From an uncultured Muribaculaceae bacterium (GTDB taxonomy: Bacteria > Bacteroidota > Bacteroidia > Bacteroidales > Muribaculaceae), in the NCBI GenBank assembly GCA_910586455.1, contig CAJUHX010000001.1, positions 49,115 to 113,114 of the forward strand: 64,000 nt of DNA, in the 5' to 3' direction. Positions within the stretch are counted from its first letter, which is position 1; each line of letters begins with the position of its first letter. The notes under the pieces were generated by a model. That model had not been told where the DNA came from. It did no database searches and saw only the letters and a program-made list of their open reading frames with translations. The translations under genes were made by a program, and so were the position numbers. Shown here piece by piece: positions 9,309 through 17,149 of this stretch.

Positions 9309-10978
9309 TTATTATCGCTGACTTTGGCCGGTGTGAGCAACATTTTATATCGTTCGGGCGATATCAGTATAGCCACAGCCTCGTCCACGTCGTCGTCGTG
9401 GCGCAGGGTACGACGCACTATGTCGGACTCGGAGAAGAAACGGTCGCATAGTTCGTAGTCCAGAAGGTCGATTATGTCCTTGCGGTTATGGTCAAGGTCG
9501 TGGTTGAGGTCGTGTTTCAGCAACTGTTCGAGTTCATCGAAGCGCTCGCGCACTTCGTCGGTCATGTAGCCCTCGGTTTCGGCGGCCTCGCGCAGATACT
9601 TGATGCCGGTTTCACAGTAATGGTCATACTGGAATTTTTCGGGGTCTATGAAGGCCTTGAACCGATTGAATATGCTGTCGTTGACCTCGAAAGAATCCGG
9701 AGAGAACGACTCGCCGCTATGCTCGGCCGCATACTTGGTGGCGAAATCGTATGCCCAGAAGTCGCGCACTATATTAAACAGCAGACGGTTGGTTTCTTTC
9801 TGCTTCACCGTCACGTCGGGTGTAATGCCGCCACCGTCGCGCACGGGGCGTCCGGCGGCAGTATAGTACACGTTTGTGAGCGAATCGGGTATGCGGGTCA
9901 CATTGCCCAGACTGTCGCGGTGGCTATAGTCGATGGCCTGAATCAGACGTCCCGAAGGTATATAGTAGCGTGCTACCGTCACCTTGAGCAGGCCGTCGTA
10001 TGGCAGCGGTCTGGTGTTCTGCACCAGGCCCTTGCCATAGCTGCGGTTTCCTACTATCACAGCCCTGTCGAGGTCCTGCAGGGCACCGGCCACGATTTCA
10101 GAGGCCGAGGCTGTGCCGCCGTCAGTAAGCACGGCAATAGGCAGTTCTGTGTCAATAGGCTTGCGGGTTGTCTTGTATGTCTTGTAATTGCCCGGCTCCT
10201 TGTAGCGGGTGGTCACCACCTCGGTACCCTTGGGCACAAAATTGCCCACGATGCTCACGGCGCTCTCGAGCAGACCACCGCCATTGCCGCGCAAATCCAG
10301 TATCAGAGCCTTCAGGTCGCCCTTGGAGCGCATGTCTATTATGGCATCCTTTAACGCATCGGCGCTGTTGGCGTTGAACGTGGTTAGGCCAACATATCCA
10401 ATGCCGTCGCGCAGCATGCCGTAATACGGCAGCGGATCCACTTCAATCTGACGTCTGGTAATCTCAAAATTCAGAATCGAGTCGGTGACATAAGGTCGGT
10501 GTACCTTCACATTCACCTTTGTACCGGCCTGGCCGCGAAGGCGTTTGCTCACCTCGTCAATAGCCGTTTCGTCGGTCACTGTAAGGTCGTCGACGGCCAG
10601 AATTATATCTCCGTGGCGTATGCCTGCATTGCGCGAGGGCGAATCCCAGCGGGGCTGCGAGAACACTATACCCTGCTTGCGCTTCTGCAGATAGCTGCCC
10701 ACACCGGCATAGTTGCCTGTGGAGAGCGACAGCAGTTCGTCCTGCATATCGGCCGGATAGTATTCGGTGTATGGGTCAATCTCGCCCAGCATCGAATTAA
10801 TGGCCGTAGCCAGCGACTTCTGAGCGTCGATGGTATCCACGTAATTGGAAATCAACTCCTTGTACACCGAGTTGAATATACGCAGATTGCGCGATATATC
10901 ATTTTTGGTATCGTTCTTAGCCGAGGCTGCCGGCGACAACAGCAGGCATAACAGCAGCGAATATATAATTTTTTTCAT
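9305..10978 (-). CDS. S41 family C-terminal processing protease with PDZ domain
   Basis: 557 residues from the ATG at 10978; a longer reading from 10984 would need TTG. The start MKKIIYSLLLCLLLSPAASA is a signal peptide, so the protein is periplasmic. A PDZ domain (about 90-180, with the RHGDIILAVDD region) precedes the catalytic core: GGTASASEI holds the serine and NRSYGKGLVQ the lysine of the Ser-Lys dyad. Family members process C-termini of envelope proteins. It is translationally coupled to mfd downstream, an association that is probably transcriptional rather than functional. Confidence 0.93.
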   Translation of the reverse strand: MKKIIYSLLLCLLLSPAASAKNDTKNDISRNLRIFNSVYKELISNYVDTIDAQKSLATAINSMLGEIDPYTEYYPADMQDELLSLSTGNYAGVGSYLQKRKQGIVFSQPRWDSPSRNAGIRHGDIILAVDDLTVTDETAIDEVSKRLRGQAGTKVNVKVHRPYVTDSILNFEITRRQIEVDPLPYYGMLRDGIGYVGLTTFNANSADALKDAIIDMRSKGDLKALILDLRGNGGGLLESAVSIVGNFVPKGTEVVTTRYKEPGNYKTYKTTRKPIDTELPIAVLTDGGTASASEIVAGALQDLDRAVIVGNRSYGKGLVQNTRPLPYDGLLKVTVARYYIPSGRLIQAIDYSHRDSLGNVTRIPDSLTNVYYTAAGRPVRDGGGITPDVTVKQKETNRLLFNIVRDFWAYDFATKYAAEHSGESFSPDSFEVNDSIFNRFKAFIDPEKFQYDHYCETGIKYLREAAETEGYMTDEVRERFDELEQLLKHDLNHDLDHNRKDIIDLLDYELCDRFFSESDIVRRTLRHDDDVDEAVAILISPERYKMLLTPAKVSDNK

Positions 10979-10998
10979 TGTCAAGTGGTTTGAATAGG

Positions 10999-11029
10999 CG
11001 AAGTTACGATAATTTCAACAAACTACCAA
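10999..11029 (-). promoter_or_regulatory. Promoter of the protease-mfd operon
   Basis: Read on the minus strand: TTG (complement of 11027-11029), 20 nt, then TAACTTCG (complement of 10999-11006), one mismatch from TAnnTTTG. It lies about 20 nt upstream of the protease ATG. Confidence 0.55.
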
Positions 11030-11138
11030 ACCTTAGAGTTTAATAATATTGAAATGAAGATTGGAGTGTCGGGAGCCAAATATTAAACAGGTTAAGAAAT
11101 GATTATATCAGTCTAATTTGTCAGAACGAGTAAACATT

Positions 11139-11408
11139 TCAAACACTTGCAACCTGAAGAATCGGGGTTCCCAGCACATTCTCGATTGAAGAGATTGTAT
11201 CAATAGTGAAGTTGTGGGTTCCTCTCATCCACTTGCTGATTTCGGACTCCTTCTTGCCGAGCATATTGGCCAGATCTTTTTGTTTAAGACCTTTTTCTTC
11301 CAATATACTGTGAATCCTGTCCACTATCAGGAATGACAGGTTAACACGCCGACGGACTTCGGGCGAAACTTTAGCCCGGCGAGCCTCTATGATGCTACTT
11401 CTTTTCAT
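11139..11408 (-). CDS. XRE-type helix-turn-helix antitoxin-like regulator
   Basis: 89 residues. The central part (about 35-75) has an HTH_3/XRE pattern: LKQKDLANMLGKKESEISKWMRG followed by FTIDTISSIENVLG. It overlaps the 3' end of the upstream 161-residue ORF by 14 nt. This toxin-first order with overlapping genes is that of HigBA-like systems, where the second gene encodes the DNA-binding antitoxin that represses the operon. It is a close antitoxin match by architecture; it could be just a small regulator. Confidence 0.75.
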   Translation of the reverse strand: MKRSSIIEARRAKVSPEVRRRVNLSFLIVDRIHSILEEKGLKQKDLANMLGKKESEISKWMRGTHNFTIDTISSIENVLGTPILQVASV

Positions 11409-11880
11409 CGCGGGTAAAATTTAGTTTTCCTATAATATTCTTGTCAACAATATAGAGTGTGCCGTTTGACAGCCGGGATGATATGAACCGGCTTGTATCG
11501 ACAAGCATCTCCACATAATCCGACAAAGTTTCACTATCCTGCCATGTCGCGGAGTCTTTGACACCTCCGTTACCGAAAATTAGAATCTTGTCTGAAAGCC
11601 TGATGCAGTAAAGACGCAGATTGCTTGTTTCAATCGGTATCGCGCTTACACCATCGCCAAATCTGCCTTCGTATCGGAAATATCTTTCCAACGCACCGCT
11701 TTCACCAATCCTGTCAAGCCATGCGATTATGGTGTCTACATCTTCATCATACTCACACCCTTCGGGGTATTTCTCAAAGAACCTTTCAAGTTCTGAGAGT
11801 TCTTCCTCGTTAAGATGAATACTGTAAAAATTTACAGCGTTGTGTTCCTCAATCAGTTCTATGGAATATTTCTGTATCAT
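11395..11880 (-). CDS. Predicted toxin-like partner of the XRE protein
   Basis: 161 residues, acidic N-terminal half (EEELSELERFFEKYPEGCEYDED) and a C-terminal half with alternating hydrophobic strands (LRLYCIRLSDKILIFGNGG). There is no signal peptide or membrane segment. Position (first gene of a two-gene operon, overlapping an XRE gene) and size suggest the toxin of a type II system. I cannot point to catalytic residues and do not recognise a Pfam family with certainty, so toxicity is inferred from context only. Confidence 0.55.
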   Translation of the reverse strand: MIQKYSIELIEEHNAVNFYSIHLNEEELSELERFFEKYPEGCEYDEDVDTIIAWLDRIGESGALERYFRYEGRFGDGVSAIPIETSNLRLYCIRLSDKILIFGNGGVKDSATWQDSETLSDYVEMLVDTSRFISSRLSNGTLYIVDKNIIGKLNFTRDEKK

Positions 11881-11903
11881 ACTTAACTTATAGATTAACT
11901 ACG

Positions 11904-11934
11904 CAAAGTTAGTGACTCTTTTCCAATACAACAA
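11904..11934 (-). promoter_or_regulatory. Promoter of the toxin-antitoxin-like operon
   Basis: On the minus strand: TTG (complement of 11932-11934), 20 nt spacer, TAACTTTG (complement of 11904-11911), a perfect TAnnTTTG match. It lies 24 nt upstream of the 161-residue ORF. Confidence 0.72.
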
Positions 11935-12008
11935 ATAAATTCACCTTAAAGTTAAGTTGCAAGGACATTTTAAACAGCTTCTTATTCATTGGAGCGCCAG
12001 GAGCGGGC

Positions 12009-12899
12009 TTAGAGCATTTTCATTATACGGGCATTCGCACGGTCAATCGTGGCAGTGTCGATGTCGGCCAGATATATGCGCGTTGTAGCCTCGGAGCCGT
12101 GGCCCATACCCTCCGAAATTATGCTCACCGGTATACCGTTGGAGTGGGCTATGCTTGCCCAACTGTGGCGGGCCACATACAGAGTAAGCGGAATGCTTAT
12201 CCCGGCCATCGAGCCTACTCGCTTGAGGTTGTAGTTGATGTTGTAGCTCAGGTTGCGGTAGTAGTTGCGTTCGTTGCTTTTGTGAATGTGGAGTATAGGC
12301 AGCAGATAGTGGGTTGGATTCACAGGATATTTATTGAGTATCTGCTGCATCTCTCCGGTCCAGCCAATGGTGAGCAACTGGCCTGTTTTGCGGCGCCGGT
12401 ACACAATCTGACCATAGCGCAGGTCGGACTTCCGCAGGAAAGCCATGTCGATAAAACTCATGCCTCTCAGATAAAAACTGAGCATGAATATGTCGCGGGC
12501 AAAATCAAGCGAAGGATAGGAGGTGAGGTCGAGAGTCTTTATACGCCGCATGGCGCTGAGGGTCAGTGCCCGCTTTAGGGTACGGTCCACACCTGTGTAA
12601 ACGTGGCGGAAGGGACGGCGGTTGTCGGTATATTCAAGGTCCACGCCACGGTTATATACAGCCCGCAATATACGCATGTAGAACGATGTGGTGTTTGGAA
12701 TGAGGCCGCGGTTTCTCATCCATGCTTCGTATGATTCGACAAGCTCTGAATCAATGGCAATGAAGTTGATGTCAAGGTTATTACGGAATTTCTTGAAACT
12801 GTTTAGAGTCGAACGATAGGTTTCTGCAGTGCGGTATTTGCCGTTGTTCTTGAAGCCGGCGATAAGCCTCTCCATAAACACGAAAAGAGTGTCATTCAT
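12009..12899 (-). CDS. Tyrosine recombinase (site-specific integrase family)
   Basis: 296 residues. The N-terminal half is a SAM-like core-binding domain (to about 105). The catalytic domain has the first Arg in YLRGMSFIDM, the R-x-x-[HKR] box in ARHSWAS, then GMGHGS and the C-terminal IYLADID with the nucleophilic Tyr. All expected residues are present. This short form with the RGMSFIDMA motif is widespread in Bacteroidales, as integrases of mobile elements and as invertases that flip nearby promoters. No att-like repeats, cargo genes or invertible segment were found next to it, so its target is unknown; it may be a stranded remnant. Confidence 0.9.
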   Translation of the reverse strand: MNDTLFVFMERLIAGFKNNGKYRTAETYRSTLNSFKKFRNNLDINFIAIDSELVESYEAWMRNRGLIPNTTSFYMRILRAVYNRGVDLEYTDNRRPFRHVYTGVDRTLKRALTLSAMRRIKTLDLTSYPSLDFARDIFMLSFYLRGMSFIDMAFLRKSDLRYGQIVYRRRKTGQLLTIGWTGEMQQILNKYPVNPTHYLLPILHIHKSNERNYYRNLSYNINYNLKRVGSMAGISIPLTLYVARHSWASIAHSNGIPVSIISEGMGHGSEATTRIYLADIDTATIDRANARIMKML

Positions 12900-12929
12900 T
12901 TTTTTGCCGCTAATTTACGACAAATAAGA

Positions 12930-12952
12930 GCGACGGCCAAAAAGGCCGCCGC
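12930..12952 (-). terminator. Hairpin after galM
   Basis: A GC-rich hairpin with arms 12930-12938 and 12944-12952 (one internal mismatch) and a 5-nt A/T loop lies just after the galM stop on the minus strand. On that strand it has no clear T-run, so termination is plausible but not certain. Confidence 0.45.
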
Positions 12953-12963
12953 TGCAAAAGAGT

Positions 12964-13992
12964 TTATGAGAATCTGAATTCAATCGTACGCCGGTAGGTT
13001 TCGCCGGGATTCAGCCGTGGCGAGGAAAAATCGCCGCGGTTTGGAGCGTCGGGGCAATTCTGGCATTCAATTGCCACGGCGCAGTAGTCGTGATATGTCA
13101 CACCGTCTTTACCTGCGGGGCATCCTTCGAGCCAGTTGCCGGTATATACCTGCACGGCAGGCTGGTCGGTGCTTACGGTAAGGCTGCGTCCGCTTTCGGG
13201 GTCGGTGAGTTCGGCTGCCACGGCCATATTGCCGTCGGCACCGTCGATAAGCCAGCAGTTGTCATAGCCCTTGCCATAGACCAGCGCAGGAAAATCGACC
13301 TTGATGTCGCGGCCTATAGGCTTGGCGACAGTGAAGTCCATGGGTGTTCCGGCCACAGGCTGCGGAGCCGAGGGCAGAGGTATGAGGGTGTCGTCGGTAG
13401 GTAGCCAGTGCGAGGCGTTCAGGCGCAGCTGATGATTCAGCACCGAGGGCTTTTCATGTCCGCCAAGATTGAAATAGGCGTGGTTGGTGAGGTTTATCAC
13501 GGTGGGACGGCCTTCGACGGTGGCCCACATTTCGAGTCGGAGGGTACAGTCATCGGTCCAGATGTAGCGGGCATAGGCATTTAGTTTGCCGGGATAGCCC
13601 TCTTCGCCGTCGGCCGAGGTATAATGGAATGTCACCGAGTTGTCGAACACGTCCTCAACCTGCCATATACGGTTCTGGAAGCCGGTGGGGCCGCCGTGAA
13701 GCGCGTTCGGACCGTTGTTTATAGCCAGCGAATAGGCGTTGCCGTCGAGTTCGAAGCGGCCCTTGGCTATGCGGTTGGCATAGCGGCCCGGAATCTTGCC
13801 GGCGCAGGGGCCGTCGGCGAGGTAATCGTCGGGATTGGCGTAGCCTATCACCACATCGGCCATACAGCCCTTTGCGTCAGGCACAACAATACTCACAATA
13901 CCGGCACCGAGGCTGCTGAGCACCACCTTGGCGCCAATAGTGTTGGTGATGGTCAGCAGTGTTATTTCGCCGTGTCTGTTCTGTGTAAGCAT
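12964..13992 (-). CDS. galM: Aldose 1-epimerase (mutarotase)
   Basis: 342 residues from the ATG at 13992, which sits 7 nt after the galK stop; a longer form would need GTG at 14016 inside galK. Family motifs: NRIAKGRF, the HGGPTGFQNRIW segment (first His), the TNHAYFNLGG segment (second catalytic His) and the late VAIECQNCPDAPN region with the catalytic Glu. It converts beta- to alpha-aldose, feeding galactokinase. There is no signal peptide, so it is cytoplasmic. It is the second gene of a galK-galM operon; no sugar transporter or galT/galE is nearby. Confidence 0.95.
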   Translation of the reverse strand: MLTQNRHGEITLLTITNTIGAKVVLSSLGAGIVSIVVPDAKGCMADVVIGYANPDDYLADGPCAGKIPGRYANRIAKGRFELDGNAYSLAINNGPNALHGGPTGFQNRIWQVEDVFDNSVTFHYTSADGEEGYPGKLNAYARYIWTDDCTLRLEMWATVEGRPTVINLTNHAYFNLGGHEKPSVLNHQLRLNASHWLPTDDTLIPLPSAPQPVAGTPMDFTVAKPIGRDIKVDFPALVYGKGYDNCWLIDGADGNMAVAAELTDPESGRSLTVSTDQPAVQVYTGNWLEGCPAGKDGVTYHDYCAVAIECQNCPDAPNRGDFSSPRLNPGETYRRTIEFRFS

Positions 13993-13999
13993 ACTGTTA

Positions 14000-15136
14000 T
14001 TACAGACGGCGGGCACCGTCGCTTATTATTACTTCGTAGATTTTGGGTTCGTGGCCATACTTTTCGTTGAAGCGGGCGCGGGCCTCGGAGGTGAATTTTT
14101 CGAGCAGCTCGTTCTTCACCAGATTGATGGTGCAGCCGCCGAAACCGCCGCCCATGATACGCGAGCCGGTAACGCCGCATTCCTTGGCCAAATCGTTGAG
14201 GTAGTCGAGTTCCTCGCAGCTTACCTCGTAGTCTTTCGACAGGCCGCGGTGGGTTTCGTACATGCAGCGGCCTACTGTTTCGTAGTCGCCGGCATTGAGG
14301 GCATCGCATACATCGAGCACACGCTGTTTTTCCTCGATTACATATTTAGCACGGAAATAGTCTTCGGCTGTGATGTCGCCCTTGGCAGCTTCGAGCATTT
14401 CCATAGTGGCGTCGCGGAGAGTTTCCACACCCAGGCGCCTGGCCACACGTTCACACGACTGGCGGCGCTTGTTGTATGGCGAGTCGGCGAGCTCGTGCTT
14501 AACCACAGAGTCGACCAGTACCAGAGTGTATCCCTGAGGGTTGAAGGGAAAGTACTCGAATTCGCCGCTGCGGCAGTCGAGGCGCATGAGGTTGCCCTGC
14601 TTGCCGAATACACTCGCAAACTGGTCCATGATACCGCAATTCACACCGCAGTAGTTGTGCTCGGTACTCTGGCCGATGCGGGCGAGTTCGAATTTCTCGA
14701 TGGTGTTGCCGTTGAACATATCGTTCATGGCGAATGCAAAGCACGATTCGAGAGCTGCCGACGAGCTCAGACCGGCACCCAGAGGTACGTTGCCGGCGAA
14801 TACGGCGTCGAAACCTCCAACCTTGCCGCCACGCTTGATAATCTCGCGGCATACGCCGAAGATGTAGCGGGCCCACGATTGCTCGGGAGCATCAGCTTCG
14901 TTGAGGCCGAACTCTGCGTAGTCGTTGATATCGACTGAGAACACACGCACCTTGTCGCTGCCGTTGGCACGGATTTCGGCCATGATTACTTTGTCGATTG
15001 CGCCGGGGAACACAAAGCCGCCGTTGTAGTCGGTATGTTCGCCGATAAGATTGATACGACCTGCCGAGGCATAGAAAGTGCCTTCGCCACCTAAGCGTTC
15101 GGTGAATATGTTGCTGATTTTTTCTTTAAGTTCCAT
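14000..15136 (-). CDS. galK: Galactokinase
   Basis: 378 residues from the ATG at 15136, chosen because MELKEKISNIF fits the family start; an upstream extension to 15226 would run through the promoter. Signature GRINLIGEHTDYNGG near residue 30 contacts the sugar; the ATP-binding GHMP motif is GNVPLGAGLSSSAALE; the late GGFGGCTINLV region is the third GHMP motif. It phosphorylates galactose at C1 in the Leloir pathway. It leads the galK-galM operon. A perfect 9-bp inverted repeat overlaps its likely promoter. Confidence 0.96.
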   Translation of the reverse strand: MELKEKISNIFTERLGGEGTFYASAGRINLIGEHTDYNGGFVFPGAIDKVIMAEIRANGSDKVRVFSVDINDYAEFGLNEADAPEQSWARYIFGVCREIIKRGGKVGGFDAVFAGNVPLGAGLSSSAALESCFAFAMNDMFNGNTIEKFELARIGQSTEHNYCGVNCGIMDQFASVFGKQGNLMRLDCRSGEFEYFPFNPQGYTLVLVDSVVKHELADSPYNKRRQSCERVARRLGVETLRDATMEMLEAAKGDITAEDYFRAKYVIEEKQRVLDVCDALNAGDYETVGRCMYETHRGLSKDYEVSCEELDYLNDLAKECGVTGSRIMGGGFGGCTINLVKNELLEKFTSEARARFNEKYGHEPKIYEVIISDGARRL

Positions 15137-15173
15137 GATTAACGGATTCAAAGGTATTAGTTTGTAATAAGCT

Positions 15174-15208
15174 GTGGATGCAAAGTTAATATTTTTCTCT
15201 GCATCCAC
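15174..15208 (-). promoter_or_regulatory. galK promoter element with inverted-repeat operator candidate
   Basis: TAACTTTG (complement of 15181-15188) is a perfect -7 element 38-45 nt upstream of galK; no TTG at the expected -33 position. It lies inside a perfect inverted repeat, arms GTGGATGCA at 15174-15182 and its complement at 15200-15208, 17 nt apart. A repressor or activator site is the simplest reading. Confidence 0.55.
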
Positions 15209-15337
15209 CGGATAATTTTGTGCCAAAAAGAGTAAAATAGAGTTATTTTGGAGCTATCGGGCCATCCGAACGCTGCGGGCAAAGTTCTTATGCGACGAAA
15301 AAGAGGTCCGCTAAGTTATAAACTGAAAAAAATTTCG

Positions 15338-15345
15338 TAATTTTG
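15338..15345 (+). promoter_or_regulatory. Possible -7 element of the GYF/CD225 gene
   Basis: TAATTTTG matches TAnnTTTG, 27 nt upstream of the ATG at 15372. No clear TTG lies 20 nt further upstream. Confidence 0.45.
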
Positions 15346-15371
15346 CGGTATAAACGCATGCGTATCAAATA

Positions 15372-15905
15372 ATGAAATACTGGATATATCGCGACGGACT
15401 GCAGCGCGGGCCGTTCACTATCGAAGAACTTGCAAACATGAACCTCACGCCGGATACTCCGGTATGGTATGAAGGCCTCGACAACTGGATTACAGCCGCC
15501 GAGTCGCCCGGACTGGCCCCGTTCCTGACCACACGCAACGACGGAGCCGATAACCGTCCGGTAGACGTGGAATATACCGAGGCCGACAACTCCGCAGGAA
15601 CAGCTTTCAGCAGCAACCAGTTCCGGCAACAGCAGGCACAAGAACCTCTCCGCAGCCGTGCCGACGAACAGTCACGGCCACAGAACGAATGTCCGCCCAC
15701 ATATCTGGCATGGTCGATTATAGCCACCATCTGCTGCTGTCTGCCGCTGGGCATAGCCGCCATAATATACTCAGGCAAGGTGAAACCCTGCTGGCAACAA
15801 GGCGATGAACGCGGCGCACACAAAGCATCCGAAACCGCCCAGCTGCTGATTATCTTATCAGTAACCATCTCACTGCTGTTGTCCCCGCTCGCCATTCTTT
15901 TCTAA
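15372..15905 (+). CDS. GYF_2 domain plus CD225/dispanin-type membrane protein
   Basis: 177 residues. Residues 1-50 look like a GYF_2 domain (YWIYRDGLQRGPFTIEEL ... VWYEGLDNW), thought to bind proline-rich peptides. A disordered linker follows (about 50-110). The C-terminal part has two hydrophobic segments in the CD225 arrangement (YLAWSIIATICCCLPLGIAA, then a loop with a KA pair, then LLIILSVTISLLLSPLAILF). It is probably a cytoplasm-facing inner-membrane protein. Its role is unknown. The next gene starts 1 nt after its stop. Confidence 0.82.
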   Translation: MKYWIYRDGLQRGPFTIEELANMNLTPDTPVWYEGLDNWITAAESPGLAPFLTTRNDGADNRPVDVEYTEADNSAGTAFSSNQFRQQQAQEPLRSRADEQSRPQNECPPTYLAWSIIATICCCLPLGIAAIIYSGKVKPCWQQGDERGAHKASETAQLLIILSVTISLLLSPLAILF

Positions 15906-15906
15906 T

Positions 15907-16281
15907 ATGAGATTGCCATACGGCAAAAAAATAATACTGATGGTCATCTGCCTTGTGGCGGTGGCCATTATGCTATTTTATGGCCTTAATGATCCGGCCA
16001 CCACACCCTCTCCCAAATGCCTGCTGAAGACTGTCACCGGCTACGACTGCCCGGGCTGCGGCGCCCAGCGAGCCCTGCATGCGTTGCTGCACGGTCGCAT
16101 AGCCGATGCGTGGCACTTTAATCCTGCCCTGTTTTTCCTTGTTCCACTTGCTGTGGCATACTCAGCCCATGAATTGTGCGGTTACCGCAACCAACGTATG
16201 GAGGCCATCCTTTATCATCGCATTACCCTCTACACCCTCGTAGCCGCCCTGCTTCTATGGTGGTTCGTCCGCAACATATAG
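15907..16281 (+). CDS. DUF2752 membrane protein
   Basis: 124 residues with three likely membrane segments. The family signature is visible: CLLKTVTGYDCPGCGAQRAL, a CPxCG-type motif, then HGRIADAWHFNPALFF. The function of DUF2752 is not known. It immediately follows the GYF/CD225 gene, and such pairs of short membrane proteins are common in Bacteroidota. Confidence 0.85.
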   Translation: MRLPYGKKIILMVICLVAVAIMLFYGLNDPATTPSPKCLLKTVTGYDCPGCGAQRALHALLHGRIADAWHFNPALFFLVPLAVAYSAHELCGYRNQRMEAILYHRITLYTLVAALLLWWFVRNI

Positions 16282-16356
16282 CCCCCTCCGGAGTGAGATT
16301 GTAACAATATGATACGGCGTTTGTAACATTTGTGTAACAGCAGTAGTCATTTTTAA

Positions 16357-16375
16357 ATAGCTATGGCATAGCTAT
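16357..16375. repeat. Short perfect inverted repeat upstream of the ECF sigma gene
   Basis: 9-bp arms (16357-16365 and 16367-16375) around one base; AT-rich, 57 nt upstream of the promoter -33 element. A transcription-factor site is possible. Confidence 0.4.
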
Positions 16376-16431
16376 ATACGGCTGCGAAATAAAATTATTT
16401 GCCGTTTTAACACACATTAACTTTAAAATAC

Positions 16432-16460
16432 TTGCATTTGTCAAAAACGCCGTAAATTTG
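16432..16460 (+). promoter_or_regulatory. Promoter of the ECF sigma gene
   Basis: TTG at 16432-16434, 18-nt spacer, TAAATTTG at 16453-16460. The 5' leader before the ATG at 16521 would be about 50 nt. Confidence 0.65.
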
Positions 16461-16520
16461 CATCGTAATCGTTAAGCAAAACGATATGAATTTATTGTTG
16501 AATCACTAATTTTCACAATT

Positions 16521-17024
16521 ATGGGAACTGCTAAATTTCAATCCAATCTGATGAGCCTCCAGGCCAACATGCTTAACTTTGCCTACATGCTTACTTCGAA
16601 CCGCGACGACGCTTACGACCTCCTCCAGGACACTACCCTGAAAGCCCTCGACAATGAGGACAAGTTTACCGAAGGCACCAACTTCAAGGGCTGGGTCTTC
16701 ACCATAATGCGCAACATATTTATCAACAACTACCGCCGCGGCGCACGCCAGGCCACTGTTGTCGACACCACCGAAAACCTATACCTGCTCAACATTGCGC
16801 AGGATTCGGGCATGGAAACTCCCGAAGGCTCGTACAGCGTCAGCGAGATTTCCGACTCCATCAGCGACCTGCCCGAGGAATTCCGCATCCCCTTCTCGAT
16901 GCACGTGGCAGGTTACAAATATAACGAAATCGCCGAGCACATGCAGCTGCCTCTGGGCACTGTCAAGAGCCGCATATTCTTCGCCCGCAAAAAGCTCCAG
17001 CAGCGTTTCTCCGACTACCGCTGA
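16521..17024 (+). CDS. ECF-type RNA polymerase sigma factor
   Basis: 167 residues. Region 2 (AYMLTSNRDDAYDLLQDTTLKAL ... GWVFTIMRNIFINNYRR) binds core polymerase and the -10 element; region 4 (LPEEFRIPFSMHVAGYKYNEIAEHMQLPLGTVKSRIFFARKKL) is the -35-binding helix-turn-helix. No anti-sigma gene is adjacent, so it is a solitary ECF sigma of the kind common in Bacteroidales. It is followed by a clear terminator. Confidence 0.93.
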   Translation: MGTAKFQSNLMSLQANMLNFAYMLTSNRDDAYDLLQDTTLKALDNEDKFTEGTNFKGWVFTIMRNIFINNYRRGARQATVVDTTENLYLLNIAQDSGMETPEGSYSVSEISDSISDLPEEFRIPFSMHVAGYKYNEIAEHMQLPLGTVKSRIFFARKKLQQRFSDYR

Positions 17025-17067
17025 TACATCTCTGACCTTATTGTTGCTTTACATAACAGCTCCCATA

Positions 17068-17095
17068 GCCGTACCCGACCGGGTGCGGCTTTTTA
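17068..17095 (+). terminator. Intrinsic terminator after the ECF sigma gene
   Basis: Nine-base-pair GC-rich stem (17068-17076 with 17081-17089, one G-T pair), 4-nt loop, then TTTTT. Confidence 0.8.
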
Positions 17096-17097
17096 AT

Positions 17098-17128
17098 TTG
17101 TACATTACGTGTATTTTCGCTAATTTTG
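17098..17128 (+). promoter_or_regulatory. Promoter of the lipoprotein gene
   Basis: TTG at 17098-17100, 20-nt spacer, TAATTTTG at 17121-17128, with the ATG 22 nt further on. It begins right after the terminator. Confidence 0.75.
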
Positions 17129-17149
17129 CAGTACTAAATTTCACTGACA

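Noticed and set aside
11900..12960. Invertible DNA segment next to the integrase
   Set aside because: No inverted-repeat pair flanking a promoter was found beside it.
15137..15226. Longer galK start at 15226
   Set aside because: It would translate the promoter and the inverted repeat, and the extra residues do not match the family.
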